Source of the DNA: Pisaster brevispinus
Taxonomy: Eukaryota; Echinodermata; Asteroidea; Forcipulatida; Asteriidae
Direction of reading: 5' to 3'
NCBI GenBank assembly: GCA_023634235.1
Contig: JAMKCF010000008.1
Coordinates: forward strand, 5,701,676 to 5,765,675
Length of the DNA stretch: 64,000 nucleotides
Shown here: one piece after another, positions 12,401 through 20,806 of the stretch
Numbering within the stretch: position 1 is the first letter of the stretch
Layout of the letters: each line of letters starts with the position of its first letter
Made by a program: the position numbers and the translations under genes
Notes under the pieces: model-generated
Databases searched by the model: none
What the model saw: only the letters and a program-made list of their open reading frames with translations
Told to the model about the DNA's origin: nothing

Positions 12401-13940
12401 TTCACTGAGGCTACTGCCCCTTGGCATTGCCTTGGTGCCTCTTGTTATGGCCACATTTGGTGTTTCTGTTCGTTAACATCTTCTTAGCTATGCGTGCTTT
12501 ACAGATTTTCTGTTTATCGAACAATTACATTGTTACCTTCTGGAATTTCCCTGCAGGTGATTGAAGAAGAGAACACCCAAGGAATCAGCCAAGACATCGG
12601 CACCTACATGCTGCTTGAGCTAGCTAAGATGCGGGATGAATTTGAGATCGTTGGAGATGTGCGAGGCAAGGGTCTTATGATTGGAGTTGAGATGGTTACT
12701 GATAAGGTAAGGATGAGAAAACTGTCACACTGTGAATGCATAGAGTGGTATGAGTTTTCTTTACTCTTGTAAACGTGCCCCCCCCCCCCCCATTGATGTC
12801 AGTGCCCCCCACCCATTTAGAACCCGCCATTATGTAGACCAATTGCAAATGGAATCTATAATTGATTTGCCAGCAGTGCCCCCCTAAAAAAATACCTTAG
12901 TTACGCCGCTGTAACCTCCTCAGCCCTTAATAAAACATTAAGTGGTGATTTTCCTCTCAGTTAAATTCTCATGAAGTTTCTGTTTGTTTCCACAGGAATC
13001 GAGGACACCTCTTCCACCAGACCAGATGGGACCAATATGGGAAGATGCTAAGGATATGGGAGTCCTCCTTGGCAAGGGAGGCATCAATGGCAACGTAAGT
13101 TATCCGATATCCACCTGACTGGTCTCAGTAAAAGTAAACACTGTTTCTGCCTAAAGTTTCTATAGTGCTTGTTGCTGTGTTACAACAAACATGTTGATTC
13201 ATTTTTTATTTTTTACAAACTTTCACATGGCATAATGGGCAAGGTAGTCCGGTACACCTCGATTTAACTCTTACCATCCCGCCAAATCCTTTTTAAATTC
13301 TCTTTGCCAGAATGGAGGATTCTTCATATTCTAAGGAGAGTGGGTACAATCACTTTCCTCTGCTCTCCTTAACCTTGTCCTAAAATAGCACTCCTTTGAA
13401 ATTTAAAGTTTTTGGGGGGTTTTTTATCTGCGAAAAAATTGTAGACTATTGAAATGCTCAACGATGCTTTGTGATTTGTAGACTATTGAAATGCTCAACA
13501 ATGGTTTATGAATTATGGACTTTTGAAAATGCTCAACAAAACTTTGTGATTTGTAGACTATTGAAATGCTCAACAATACTTTATGATTTGTAGACTGTTG
13601 AAAATGGTCCACAAAACTTTGTGATTTGTAGACTGTTGAAAATGGTCCACAAAACTTTGTGATTTGTAGACTGTTGAAAATGGTCCACAAAACTTTGTGA
13701 TTTGTAGACTGTTGAAAATGGTCCACAAAACTTTGTGATTCGTAGACTGTTGAAATGCTCAACAATGCTTTCTGATTGATTTGTAGACTGTTGAAAATGC
13801 TCAACAATGCTTTGTGATTTCTCTCATACACATAGGTCTTCCGAATCAAACCGGCCATGATTATCAGCCGAGAAGATGCAGACTTTGGTCTGTCCGTCTT
13901 GAGATTAGCTCTGCAAAACCACTTGGAGAGGAACACTTGA
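309..13940 (+). CDS. AGXT2: Alanine-glyoxylate aminotransferase 2 (mitochondrial), 13 exons, complete
   Basis: Coding exons: 309-402, 1598-1680, 4103-4287, 4695-4818, 6226-6320, 6768-6927, 8314-8442, 9032-9197, 10766-10825, 11345-11433, 12557-12706, 12996-13094, 13836-13940. All junctions are GT-AG, phases agree throughout, and the join gives 512 residues, close to the roughly 514 of vertebrate AGXT2. The family is a class-III PLP aminotransferase of the mitochondrial matrix; it transfers amino groups to glyoxylate or pyruvate from alanine, beta-aminoisobutyrate and dimethylarginines. Visible motifs: an Arg-rich N-terminus (about residues 1-40) suited to mitochondrial import; NSGTEAN (168-174, phosphate binding); AYHG (196-199); DEVQTGFGR (320-328, Asp contacting the pyridine nitrogen); Schiff-base Lys350 in [16 protein letters not shown] (378-384); and FRI near the C-terminus. 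The start at 309 is the first ATG after a good acceptor (ag 298-299), so a 5' non-coding exon may lie outside the window. The assignment is very secure; substrate range is inferred from the family. Confidence 0.96.
611..735 (+). repeat. tRNA-derived element with inverted flanks
   Basis: A tRNA-like A box (GTTGGTAGAGCGCC) and B box (GGTTCAAGTCC) lie inside two inverted flanks of about 33 bases, both based on TTTGAACAAAGACAA. It lies in AGXT2 intron 1. Relatives lie at 23.6, 25.0 and 52.6 kb. Confidence 0.75.
913..1304 (+). repeat. MITE, 'caaagtatacctttgg' family, diverged
   Basis: The ends and the internal phrase CTGTGAAAATTTCA and CAGATTCAAATTTTGGGG match the clearer copy at 5,236-5,579. The terminal TTAA is degraded on the left. 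It lies in AGXT2 intron 1. Confidence 0.65.
1598..1680 (+). CDS. AGXT2: AGXT2 exon 2
   Basis: Acceptor TTTGTAG ends at 1597 and donor GAG|GTAAGT follows. It codes residues 32-59, containing [12 protein letters not shown], the counterpart of the 'MPPCDFMPE' segment that precedes the enzyme core in vertebrate AGXT2. Confidence 0.85.
1803..1990 (+). repeat. MITE, 'gaccttatgcat...tgacgtcat' family
   Basis: Inverted ends (GGACCTTATGCATTGATGTCAT and its complement near 1,963-1,985) bracket a GC-richer body with GGGCGCCCT. Related copies lie near 8,010, 38,010 and 63,090. It lies in AGXT2 intron 2. Confidence 0.65.
2186..2375 (+). repeat. Composite SINE-like repeat with ATT tail
   Basis: CTTAAGGTGATCCC...CCCAGGTTGTA...CGTAAACTTGGGT is shared with 23,495-23,575. 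It ends with AAGCGCTTTGAGAC and a TATCATTATCATTATT tail, a common style for retroposon 3' ends. Confidence 0.6.
3090..3845. repeat. Simple and degenerate AT-rich repeats in AGXT2 intron 2
   Basis: A 19-base unit (TTACTACCTAATTACCCAA) is repeated at 3,097-3,140. From about 3,500 to 3,845, phrases such as TTGAATT and TTGAAGATTG recur. Nothing gene-like is seen. Confidence 0.5.
4103..4287 (+). CDS. AGXT2: AGXT2 exon 3
   Basis: Acceptor CTTCCTGCAG ends at 4102 and donor CC|GTGAGT follows. It codes residues 60-121, ending in [17 protein letters not shown], a highly conserved AGXT2 segment. Confidence 0.95.
4405..4492 (-). repeat. tRNA-like SINE fragment
   Basis: On the minus strand, TAGCTCAGTTTGTCGACC (A box) and GGTTCACATCCCG (B box) are spaced as in a tRNA gene. 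It is too diverged for a functional tRNA and lies in AGXT2 intron 3. Confidence 0.6.
4695..4818 (+). CDS. AGXT2: AGXT2 exon 4
   Basis: Acceptor TTTACTTCAG and donor AAA|GTGAGT. Residues 121-162, including KIWHTTNIY and [10 protein letters not shown], match the RLWHTS...YAEKLAALLP region of the family. Confidence 0.95.
5236..5579 (+). repeat. TTAA-ended MITE (reference copy of its family)
   Basis: The ends are TTAAAGGCACAGTATACG and, inverted, TTAAAGGGAGGGAACCTTTG, with TTAA at both borders. The inner phrase GTGAAAATTTGGGCTCAATTGG recurs in copies at 913, 50,966, 56,374 and 59,975. It lies in AGXT2 intron 4. Non-autonomous; TTAA ends suggest a piggyBac- or Kolobok-like mobiliser. Confidence 0.8.
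6226..6320 (+). CDS. AGXT2: AGXT2 exon 5 (PLP phosphate loop)
   Basis: Acceptor GTGATTCCAG and donor AG|GTAAGT. Residues 163-194 include VNSGTEAND, the Ser-Gly-Thr loop that holds the PLP phosphate. Confidence 0.95.
6362..6560 (+). repeat. tRNA-derived SINE
   Basis: The A-box-like GGGTAGCTAGTGTGTAAAGC and B-box-like GGTTCAATTCC (with GGTTCAATT tripled) are followed by a pyrimidine-rich tail. It lies in AGXT2 intron 5. Confidence 0.6.
6768..6927 (+). CDS. AGXT2: AGXT2 exon 6
   Basis: Acceptor CATTTCAG and donor CAG|GTGAGC. Residues 194-247 include AYHG, whose aromatic residue stacks on the cofactor ring, and [16 protein letters not shown], a segment diagnostic of AGXT2. Confidence 0.95.
8010..8190 (-). 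repeat. MITE, 'gaccttatgcat...tgacgtcat' family
   Basis: The ends are TATAGACCTTAAGCATATGACTT and, inverted, GGACCTCATGCATTGACGTC. The body contains GACGCCCTTGCCTAGAGG, as in 1,803-1,990 and 38,010-38,150. It lies in AGXT2 intron 6. Confidence 0.65.
8314..8442 (+). CDS. AGXT2: AGXT2 exon 7
   Basis: Acceptor TTCCTGTAG and donor CAG|GTATTT. Residues 248-290 include the Cys-rich CECAAGQC stretch and FAESIQ. Most class-III relatives have FAEPIQ, so Ser288 replaces the usual Pro. Confidence 0.93.
9032..9197 (+). CDS. AGXT2: AGXT2 exon 8
   Basis: Acceptor TTCTTCCGCAG and donor ATAG|GTACAG. Residues 291-345 include [10 protein letters not shown] and [11 protein letters not shown] with the cofactor Asp320, then [14 protein letters not shown]. 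Confidence 0.95.
9245..9807 (+). repeat. TTAA-ended non-autonomous DNA element, 563 bp
   Basis: Terminal inverted repeats of about 28 bases (TTAAAGGAACACATTGCCTG and the complement of GGCAACATGTCCCTTTAA) have TTAA at each border. An internal inverted region (9,340-9,500) is also seen. It lies in AGXT2 intron 8. No coding capacity. Confidence 0.8.
10020..10205 (+). repeat. Partial copy of the 5,236 MITE family
   Basis: TTTCTCAGGTTCAAATGTTTTGGGG and CAGCAAGTAAGTTTTTATGG match the 3' half of the family. The left half is missing. Confidence 0.55.
10255..10700. repeat. Foldback element ('catatgagtggg' family)
   Basis: The ends read GTGATCCACTCATTTTTCAACAGATAGAG and, inverted, GTGTGGTGCATTCATTTTCTAGTGGATAG. 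Related copies lie at 14,030-15,118 and 53,780-54,305. It lies in AGXT2 intron 8. Confidence 0.65.
10766..10825 (+). CDS. AGXT2: AGXT2 exon 9 (catalytic lysine)
   Basis: A 60-base exon with acceptor TTTCTTGTAG and donor CCAG|GTAAGA. It codes [20 protein letters not shown], holding the Schiff-base Lys350. Confidence 0.95.
11345..11433 (+). CDS. AGXT2: AGXT2 exon 10
   Basis: Acceptor GTTCTCATAG and donor GAG|GTACAG. Residues 366-395 include [11 protein letters not shown]; its Thr contacts the cofactor phosphate of the partner subunit in this family. Confidence 0.95.
11551..11870 (+). repeat. tRNA-Leu/Ser-like SINE
   Basis: CATGGCCGAGCTATTAAGAG (A box) and GGGTTCGAGTCCCGGTCATG (B box) are separated by a long variable arm. 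The tail CTTGTGTCCTTGAGCAAGATACTTTACC is shared with 21,275-21,608 and 21,875-22,000. It lies in AGXT2 intron 10. Confidence 0.75.
12067..12301. repeat. Palindromic MITE, 235 bp
   Basis: AGACACAATCG at one end and its complement at the other begin two imperfect arms that pair through AAACAAACCAAGC and meet around 12,180. It lies in AGXT2 intron 10. Confidence 0.75.
12557..12706 (+). CDS. AGXT2: AGXT2 exon 11
   Basis: Acceptor TTCCCTGCAG and donor AAG|GTAAGG. Residues 396-445 include [17 protein letters not shown] and [16 protein letters not shown], nearly identical to the vertebrate enzyme. Confidence 0.95.
12775..12915. repeat. C-rich element fragment
   Basis: Runs of C around 12,777-12,790 and a terminal TACGCCGCT resemble the ends of the element at 34,688 and 43,984. 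It lies in AGXT2 intron 11. Confidence 0.4.
12996..13094 (+). CDS. AGXT2: AGXT2 exon 12
   Basis: Acceptor GTTTCCACAG and donor AAC|GTAAGT. Residues 446-478; [13 protein letters not shown] aligns with the C-terminal small domain. Confidence 0.93.
13434..13830 (+). repeat. 38-bp tandem repeat next to the last AGXT2 acceptor
   Basis: The unit (GTGATTTGTAGACTGTTGAAA followed by ATGGTCCACAAAACTTT) recurs about ten times, exactly 38 bases apart in the middle copies (13,621 and 13,659). It ends a few bases before the exon 13 acceptor at 13,835. Long open frames on the minus strand here are by-products of the repeat. Confidence 0.9.
13836..13940 (+). CDS. AGXT2: AGXT2 exon 13 with stop
   Basis: Acceptor CACATAG and stop TGA at 13938-13940. 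Residues 479-512 include VFRIKPAM, with the Arg conserved in the family. No canonical AATAAA lies close behind; AATATA near 13,999 is a weak candidate and AATAAA occurs at 15,692. Confidence 0.93.
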   Translation, partial: VFRIKPAMIISREDADFGLSVLRLALQNHLERNT

Positions 13941-14029
13941 AGATGCTTCATCATTGGGTCATTCTACCTTGATATTACTGTACATTCCTACATGTACTGT
14001 GAATATAAAGAGGGGCACCAAGTTCAAAT

Positions 14030-15118
14030 TCAATGCTGTGATGCACTCATTTTCCAATAGATAGAGTCCTCATATGAGTGGGGAAAAAATTACAGGTCTC
14101 TAAACTACCAGTAAAATGATGTAAAATGCCATTGTGTTGTTAACGTGCACCGACTTGTATAAGTTTACCATAACCATGGTTAATTTGCATATACCGTAAA
14201 CATTTGACATATTTCCACCCTGTGAGTGATTCTTTTGTTGATTGCTTTGTATTACTACCCACTGTACCCAATTTGGGAATGTGTTAAGTGGTATAAAACC
14301 TTGGTGCAGTGTCTTGGTCACAATTTCATTTTCGAGGCGGAGTCCTTTTTTTTTCTTTCCGTGTTTGAGATCACTTTTGGTTTGACACTCCAGCCCGAGC
14401 TCCCTACACCACTCTCGATTCTCATGTAAGTGCAACTTCTATAAGCCCCTCTGCTCTTTATTCATTTATTGTATAAACTATTGCAATATTATTGTTGTTT
14501 ATGATGCAGACTTATCATGGGAGGTGCACCCCTGAGGCTGTGTCTGTTGTGCCACATATTTTTGGGTATGTTAACGTTGGTTTAATTTCATCAACCCCTC
14601 CCCCCTTATACTGATAGTTGTTCCCCTTGTGGCCCACTTTGCCCTAGCAGGCTCTGCTGCACCACATCCGTGTCATCGGTGCATTACAGTATTTGATCCC
14701 CTTCTAATGCGCAATTTGTCAACATCCAAAACATCCTATGACATCATTTTGGTCTACATGGGTCTGTACATTTTGCACCGGCAATTTTTGTTTCATTCGA
14801 GACTTCAGATGATATTCAAGGGATAAGGCCTTGAATCTGACCTTTTGACTGATTTCTCTTTGGAATGTAAAGACCCATTTGTTGTTGGAATTCAATGACA
14901 TCGTGTTTAAAATTTCCCTCTGACAAAGTCAGGAATGAACCAACGATTCCTCGTACAAAAATGTACAGATCCACGTAGACTAAAGTGACGTCATTGGATG
15001 CATTAGGGTGTTCAAAACTTCTGCACTGGAAGCTTATCGAATACAATGGCAATTTATATTGTTTTCACATGAGGTAATAGAGAGGACTCTATCTATTGGA
15101 AAATGAGCACTACACTTC
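14030..15118. repeat. Foldback element ('catatgagtggg' family), interrupted
   Basis: GATGCACTCATTTTCCAATAGATAGAGTCC at the left is inverted at 15,080-15,110 (GAGGACTCTATCTATTGGAAAATGAG). The middle, about 14,160-14,680, is unlike the other copies and is probably a later insertion. It starts about 90 bases after the AGXT2 stop, so it may lie in the 3' UTR. Confidence 0.7.
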
Positions 15119-16999
15119 ACAAAAATGAATTTGATTTCGGAGCCTCTCGCTAATAAATATTTGCAAGTAATGGAATATGGTGTTTTGCATTTGAGCATGT
15201 GACCTGTGACATCACAATGTTTACAAAAGGGCCACCCAGCCTGGACTTCCTGCAGGCACGATTTGTACACAGCTCAAGGGAAGAAAACATGAAATCTTAC
15301 ATTTCATGTAGATTGCACTGTCTGATTTTTTATCAACTTTTAATATGAAGAAAAAGGGGCACATCTCAAAACTTGTGCAGCAGTTATTTTTTTAACTCCT
15401 TGAATTTATTTGGAAACTATTACACAAAATGTAACAATTCTCATATGACCAGTGTAGTATCTTGCCTGCCAGGATATGCTCTGGAATGTACAAGGTCACT
15501 TATTTTTGTTAACAAAGGTCTGTAAGATGTTGGAGAAGCTGCCGTTGTTTTTGTGCCTTAATGCTAGTACAAACCAAAGTAGCACATGTGATTCAATTGG
15601 CCAATTATTGGATAATGTATTTTCCTGAGTCCTGTGAGGAAAACAAATCCAACACTGTAATAGATGTAATAATTGTATCAGGATAAAGAATAATAAATTT
15701 GTTTGCCCTTTTCACACCGAACAAATAACATTCCATGCAAAATATTCCAAACAAAACACAGTCCACTACTTTCTAGAACCAAATTGACGATAATTTCCTG
15801 TTTTTGTTTTTTTATTACTACTCTCTAATTACAACACTGTAGGTGTTTTAGTGCTTAAAAAGGGATAAGGAGTAATTTCAAACAGTAACATTTCGAGAGA
15901 TTTCAAGGCAATGTGCCCCTTCAAGTAAGAATAAAATACATTTTTAAAACAATAGTAATATTGTGAACGAATCCTGTCGGAAGTGAACCAGAGTCTATGT
16001 GGGAATGTCAGGTTGGGACACAAATATTTCTCATGATTTGGTGGTGCTAAAAATATATATAAATACATATATTAATACTCTTGACCTCAATATGAAAAGG
16101 GATTCATTCAGATTTTTAATCATTACTTATAAATAGTTTAGATGTATTGAAATATTGTGCCTTGCTTACTAACGACAGCATTTGAAGTAAATACTGCATA
16201 ATGCAAATTATACATTTTCCAATAGTATTATTGTTTATATGGCTAAAGCCTTACTATTTTGAAAAGCAAATGACCAGTATTATATTCATGCAACAAAATT
16301 AATGGTACATTCTTATATAAAGGCAAAAGTGGTAGATTAAAAATCAATTATATTTTTCTATGACGAATGAGAAAACGTTAGGTACTACAAAGCAATTTTG
16401 CTCTTTAAAGTATTTATCTCAAATAATTGTGTTTGCATATTGATGCAAATTTTTAATTCAATACACTTATTTTGGAGCATTGTTTTTATACCTTATCTCG
16501 ATGTTTGTATTATTAAACTTACCATGCCGAAATAATTCATTTGTTGCATTACTGTTTTGTGTAAAAAATTATATAAGGTGTAGATCTCGATAACTTGATA
16601 ATTATGTTAATTACATTGAAAGATTTTATACAAAATTGTGACAGTGGCCAAGTTTGAATTACCTTTCTGAATACATTTACCTTGATCGTTCAGAACAAGT
16701 GAAGAGAAAAACTAGCGAAACAAATGGGAATTCAATTCTCTCATAAAGATGTTCAAAGATGTTGTTAGAACAGTCCAGATTTTAATGAGTGGTTATGTTC
16801 TGCAATTGTAAGTCAAACGCATTCTACATTAACTTGTTTGATTTACCTCACACATAGATTCTTGTCATTTGATTTTATTTTCTTCATATAATTCAAAAAT
16901 TGATTTCAACAGTACAAAGTTTTAAACAATTTATTCATAATTTATTTTAACAATAAAAACGGCTGATAAAGACATAGTCGGAGCTTTTAAAGACCTGAG
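15119..16999. other. AT-rich intergenic DNA, nothing recognised
   Basis: No long open frame, RNA gene or clear repeat is seen. An AATAAA at 15,692-15,697 is the first canonical polyadenylation signal downstream of AGXT2. Confidence 0.4.
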
Positions 17000-17187
17000 T
17001 TCAATTTCATAGAGCTGCTTAAGCACAAAAAGTAGCTAAGCATAACAAAATTGTCATTACCAGAATAAGGTTACCAACTAAACTACCATATCACACGTGC
17101 TTTGACTGGTTTCCTGCTCATTTCTGCCTAGCAGACAATTGTTAAGCAATACTTTCTGCTTAAGCGGCTCTATGAAATTGGGCCCAG
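17000..17187. repeat. MITE, 'caatttcatagagctgcttaagc' ends
   Basis: CAATTTCATAGAGCTGCTTA at the left pairs with TAAGCGGCTCTATGAAATTG at the right. A related partial copy is at 62,276-62,370. This end sequence is of a kind I associate with echinoderm genomes. Confidence 0.75.
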
Positions 17188-17379
17188 TTGGCTTAAGTGC
17201 GTTCTCATCCATAGCCATACGCGTGTACCGATAAAGCAATGTAACAGTTGAATTAAAGGAACTAGAGACAGCTGCCATTTTGGACTTATTCTGGACTCGG
17301 TGAACTATTTTCATTTTTTGTAAGACTATAATTCCCTCAAAGAAGATATCAAGCCAATTTTCTCTGCCGAATCACAAGA

Positions 17380-17507
17380 TGGATGTCATTCGGGTATTAT
17401 GAGTATTGTGTCTGTTTTTGGTTGCGGGTGTTTTCTGGCTGAAATCTGCCCTCGTGATTGGCACCGATACGGCGAGTCATGTTACTTCATTACACACGCA
17501 TCTCAAC
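17380..17507 (+). pseudogene. C-type-lectin-like N-terminal fragment
   Basis: The frame opened by the ATG at 17,399 reads FLAEICPRDWHRYGESCYFI. CPxxWxxYGxSCY is the typical start of a C-type lectin domain, with its first two cysteines. Upstream, in another frame from the ATG at 17,380, VLCLFLVAGVF looks like a signal-peptide core, so a frame change separates secretion signal and domain. The domain stops after about 20 residues, where a repeat with GCGTTC ends begins (about 17,508-18,000). No remaining lectin sequence (WIGL, second cysteine pair) follows. Probably a broken gene or a first exon cut by an insertion. Confidence 0.5.
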
Positions 17508-18002
17508 TGGGGTGCGTTCCATTCAGGCTTATAATACAAATGTTTGTCAGCTTTGCGTATGCGTTTTCAAAGTGGAATGCGTTCAGCGCAAAACGGGACG
17601 CTTGCACACGTTTGCAAAACTCGGCAAACGCTCGGTGAGGTGTTAGTTGTGTTTACCAACTGGAAAATACTGTCAGACAACAGCTCAAAAGCAGTAACAA
17701 AGCATTAACTATTGGACTAATCAGATTGGTTGTAGTGAAGTGTTATAATTCATCCTGTCAAATCGTTTTTGTTCACACAAAAAAGTGTTGAATGTAAGTT
17801 GTATAGAAAAGATATATGTTGTTTTTTAAAAGCAGACGACAGAACATTGCCCAACACACAGATTCATGTAGCATGATTGGTCTGACAGATTTAAACGAAC
17901 GGGTTTTTTTTTAACAATGCATTCCAGTTCAAATTGTTAGCGTGACGCACATTAATAACGGTAGCGGAAACGTTCACGCCCTCACCGAACGCAGCCCATA
18001 GT
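17508..18002. repeat. Probable DNA element with GCGTTC ends
   Basis: GGGTGCGTTCCATTC at the left and, inverted, GGGCTGCGTTCGGTGAGG at the right. An inner TCGGTGAGGTGTTAG is near 17,631. hAT-like ends are a guess; no flanking target duplication was identified. Confidence 0.4.
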
Positions 18003-18591
18003 GTTTGTCCATAGTCAATTATTGTGCCCCCCATCCAAACTGCAAATTAGTATTCCTCAAAGTAACACCGATGCCGAGTTTTGTTGGTCATTGGCATCAT
18101 AGTCATTTGATCACTTCAATTTAAATTGACTTTGAAAATGTTAGGCTAAAAGTAATTTTACCGTTATGGTCAATTTCCCTAAAGAAATATCTTTTTTTCA
18201 AAGATAACCGGTGTTTTTGAGAGGATACTATAATAAGATTTAGCAATAGCAGATTTGATGGAGTAAGTTAGATTTGAGCGCACAATTTAAACTTAAAGAT
18301 GCAGATGTAAGGATCTTTTCGAAACGGGAGCTTTCACATCAGTGCCCCCCCCCAAAAAAAAGCCTGAAAGCCTGGTCATTCCAGTTCGCCGTGTCGAAAA
18401 AAACACTTCCAGGGTCTTTTCGAAACGCAGGTTTCTGGGCAATCAGGCTCGGAAGGAATTGGAAGCCTGCTGATTTCAGTGCGCCGTTTTGAAAATACCC
18501 AGTTTATCAGACGTCAGACAAAATGGCTGCGCCCTGAACGCTTTCTGTTTGTGGACACTGCAAAAGGATTACTCCATGAAAGGCAATAAAC
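18003..18591. other. Intergenic, with a short duplicated phrase
   Basis: GGATCTTTTCGAAACGGGAG (18,311) and GGGTCTTTTCGAAACGCAGG (18,413) are two related phrases, suggesting a small element. The last 80 bases may be the 5' leader of the NOP9-like fragment. Confidence 0.3.
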
Positions 18592-18687
18592 ATGGTTAAA
18601 AGCAGTAACGACGAACAGGAAATGGGCTATATTACCGTTGGGTGTTTGAGACAATCAAAGATGGATTTCAAGACGAGCTGGAACAGG
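18592..18687 (+). pseudogene. NOP9: NOP9-like first exon, frameshifted
   Basis: The ATG at 18,592 opens a short frame (MVKSSNDEQEMG). One frame over, the sequence reads YYRWVFETIKDGFQDELEQ up to a good donor (G|GTAAGC at 18,688). That resembles the 'YYRRV.ETL..GF' segment near the start of NOP9, a nucleolar Pumilio-repeat protein of 18S rRNA processing. The two parts disagree by one base, so this copy looks inactivated. Identification rests on remembered family pattern. Confidence 0.45.
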
Positions 18688-19094
18688 GTAAGCGTGGTAA
18701 AAAGTATAGGACCGTGTGGTCATGGAACTGAGGAAGGAAGTCGTGCACTGTACATGTGACTGCGTGATCAGAATCAGCCCCATTTACACTTTTGGGGCCA
18801 CTCTCTCGCCATGATTTATTCCATTGTTATTCTCTAGCAAACATTTTTTTTTAAATTGGACAATCAAATGATCTGCCATGTCTGCAAGAATGAACAATCA
18901 AATTTTTACAATGTTTTTTTTTTAATTAAAATTAAAAATTTCTCGGTCTTACTCCAGTCCAGTTCTTACCAATAACATGTTTAGTCCAAGTTACTGTACC
19001 CAAGGACACTTTTTTACTTTTTTTTATTTTATCAGTTGACATATGTAGGGTTCGAGTGAGTGTGTTTGTTGGTGCCACTTGTGACTTTGTAGCC

Positions 19095-19210
19095 AACTTT
19101 GGGCTGTTATATGGCTCTCTTTTAACATTGGTCTTATCAATATCATAGTCGCAATGACTATGATACTTGACCGACGTAAAAAAAATAAAAGAGAGCCACA
19201 ACATCAGCCC
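19095..19210. repeat. Small inverted-repeat element
   Basis: TTTGGGCTGTTATATGGCTCTC at the left is inverted, less perfectly, near 19,190-19,210 (AGAGCCACAACATCAGCCCA), with an inner inverted pair around CATAGTCGCAATGACTATG. The same layout is at 61,782-61,909. Confidence 0.6.
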
Positions 19211-19220
19211 AGTAAGGTGG

Positions 19221-19976
19221 GCTAGTACTACTCCTAGAACTATTCGGTTCGTTCCGCTATCGTCTCCCCGACCCTCATAGGTCATCATGTACAAAATCCT
19301 ATTCGAAACTTTGTCCCCTTCACGTTTATGCACCTGGACTTCTCTTTTGAAAACGTAGCTCGCCAAAATTAGGCTCTATGTGTTTATTGTTTTCACAGTG
19401 AGCTCGGGGTGGGTCCAGAAAATCCACTCCGCAAAAAAAAGGTGCAGAAAATGATAAATTCCCATCGTTTATTCAGAATCGTCGCCTTCCGATAACAAAA
19501 ATGGCCGCCCTCGCTTGTATCACTGGTATGCTGCGTGCAACGCTGGTCCACGACATGCCTTAAGCTGGTATTCAATAGTATTCTGTGCGCAACACTGGTC
19601 CACAATAATCAATGGCTTATCTTTTATACGTAAACCGTTGGTTATTGTGAACCCGCGTTGCGCGCAGCATACCATTGATACAAGCGCAGCGGCCATTTTT
19701 GTTGTCGGAAGGCGACGATTCCGAATAACGATGGGAATTTATCATTTTGTGCACCTTTTTTTTGCGGAGTGGATTTTCTAGACCCACCCCGAGCTCACTG
19801 TGAAAACAATAAACACATAGAGCCTAATTTTGGCGAGCTCCGTTTTCAAAAGAGAAGTCCAGGTGCATAAACGTGAAGGGGAAAAAGTTTCGAATAGGAT
19901 TTTGTACATGATGACCTATGAGGGTCGGGGAGACGATAGCGGAACGAACCGAATAGTTCTAGGAGTAGGCTAGTAC
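19221..19976. repeat. Large foldback element, about 755 bp
   Basis: Two arms of about 330 bases are nearly perfect reverse complements: for example CTCCTAGAACTATTCGGTTC at 19,231 and its complement near 19,945, and GAGCTCGGGGTGGGTC near 19,400 against GACCCACCCCGAGCTC near 19,780. The loop is about 19,553-19,645. It lies between the NOP9-like pieces. Confidence 0.9.
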
Positions 19977-20344
19977 ATAGCCGTTCTTGACCCAGTATCA
20001 AAATGGCATCGCGGTGTTCACTGATGCCCCGCTTGGTTCTGTGGTGTGTATGTCAGTGGTGGATACCCTACAACAATGAGAAACAAAAAGCAAAAGAAAC
20101 CCTGGCAAGAAACTAGCACACATTATCTTAATAGTGTTTTTCTCAACCAGACGAATATGCAAACATTCTTGTACAGCCCCATTTTCCAATCATGACAGAA
20201 ATGACACAGGGAGATTCACTTTGCTTTCTCAAATCATGTGAAGTATGAACTTGGCTTTACAAATCAAACTCATGTTACCAATGTTGTTACTCACTGTGTT
20301 TGCCACTCACGTATCTATACTAATCTTACGTCTGTTCTGCTCAG

Positions 20345-20536
20345 GGTACCAGTTGTGTTAGTTGACAGCAACGGTAGCTGTCTGTTCGAGGCCACCCTTC
20401 AAGTGATCTCCAGTGATCTCGTCTGCGAGGTTTACTCTAAATGTTTGAGCAATCACTTGGTAGACATGGCCCTTCATCCTGTGGCTAACTATATGTCCTT
20501 CAGAGGCTGATTACAAAGGCTGGGAAGCAGGAGGAG
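20345..20536 (+). pseudogene. NOP9: NOP9-like Pumilio exon, frameshifted
   Basis: An acceptor (TTCTGCTCAG, ending 20,344) and a donor (GAG|GTAAGG) bound a block reading VDSNGSCLFEATLQVIS and VDMALHPVANY. 'SGS.LLEA.LQ' and 'LALHPVANF..QRLI' are hallmarks of NOP9. After HPVANY the frame meets a stop, and the expected LQRLITKAGKQEE is found one frame over, so a single-base change has broken it. Confidence 0.55.
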
Positions 20537-20806
20537 GTAAGGAACTAGACATGTGTTCTTCCTTAACAGTGGTCTGTATTTAAGGATTGCAAATTATATT
20601 TCAGATACAATTATGGAAATACATTGTCTTTGAACATCTGTGTATTTTATTGTCCAACAAAAGTAACCATAAATCAGCATCAGTTATCATTTGATCATCA
20701 ACTCATAAACTTAATGTTTTCTGATATTCTTGACCGTACTAATTGGTGATTTCGGAAACAAAGCATACATGTGTATATTGATATTTTAAAATTGTTTAGT
20801 TTTTAG

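Noticed and set aside
12380..12480. Possible extra AGXT2 exon after TCTTGCAG at 12,390.
   Set aside because: Including it would break the conserved junction between exons 10 and 11, and it encodes no conserved segment.
13424..13954. A 176-codon minus-strand frame with a repeated peptide.
   Set aside because: It is generated by the 38-bp tandem repeat and overlaps the last AGXT2 exon in antisense.
18932..19366. 144-codon minus-strand frame.
   Set aside because: It lies mostly in the arm of the foldback element, and the same peptide appears in the opposite arm; no domain recognised.
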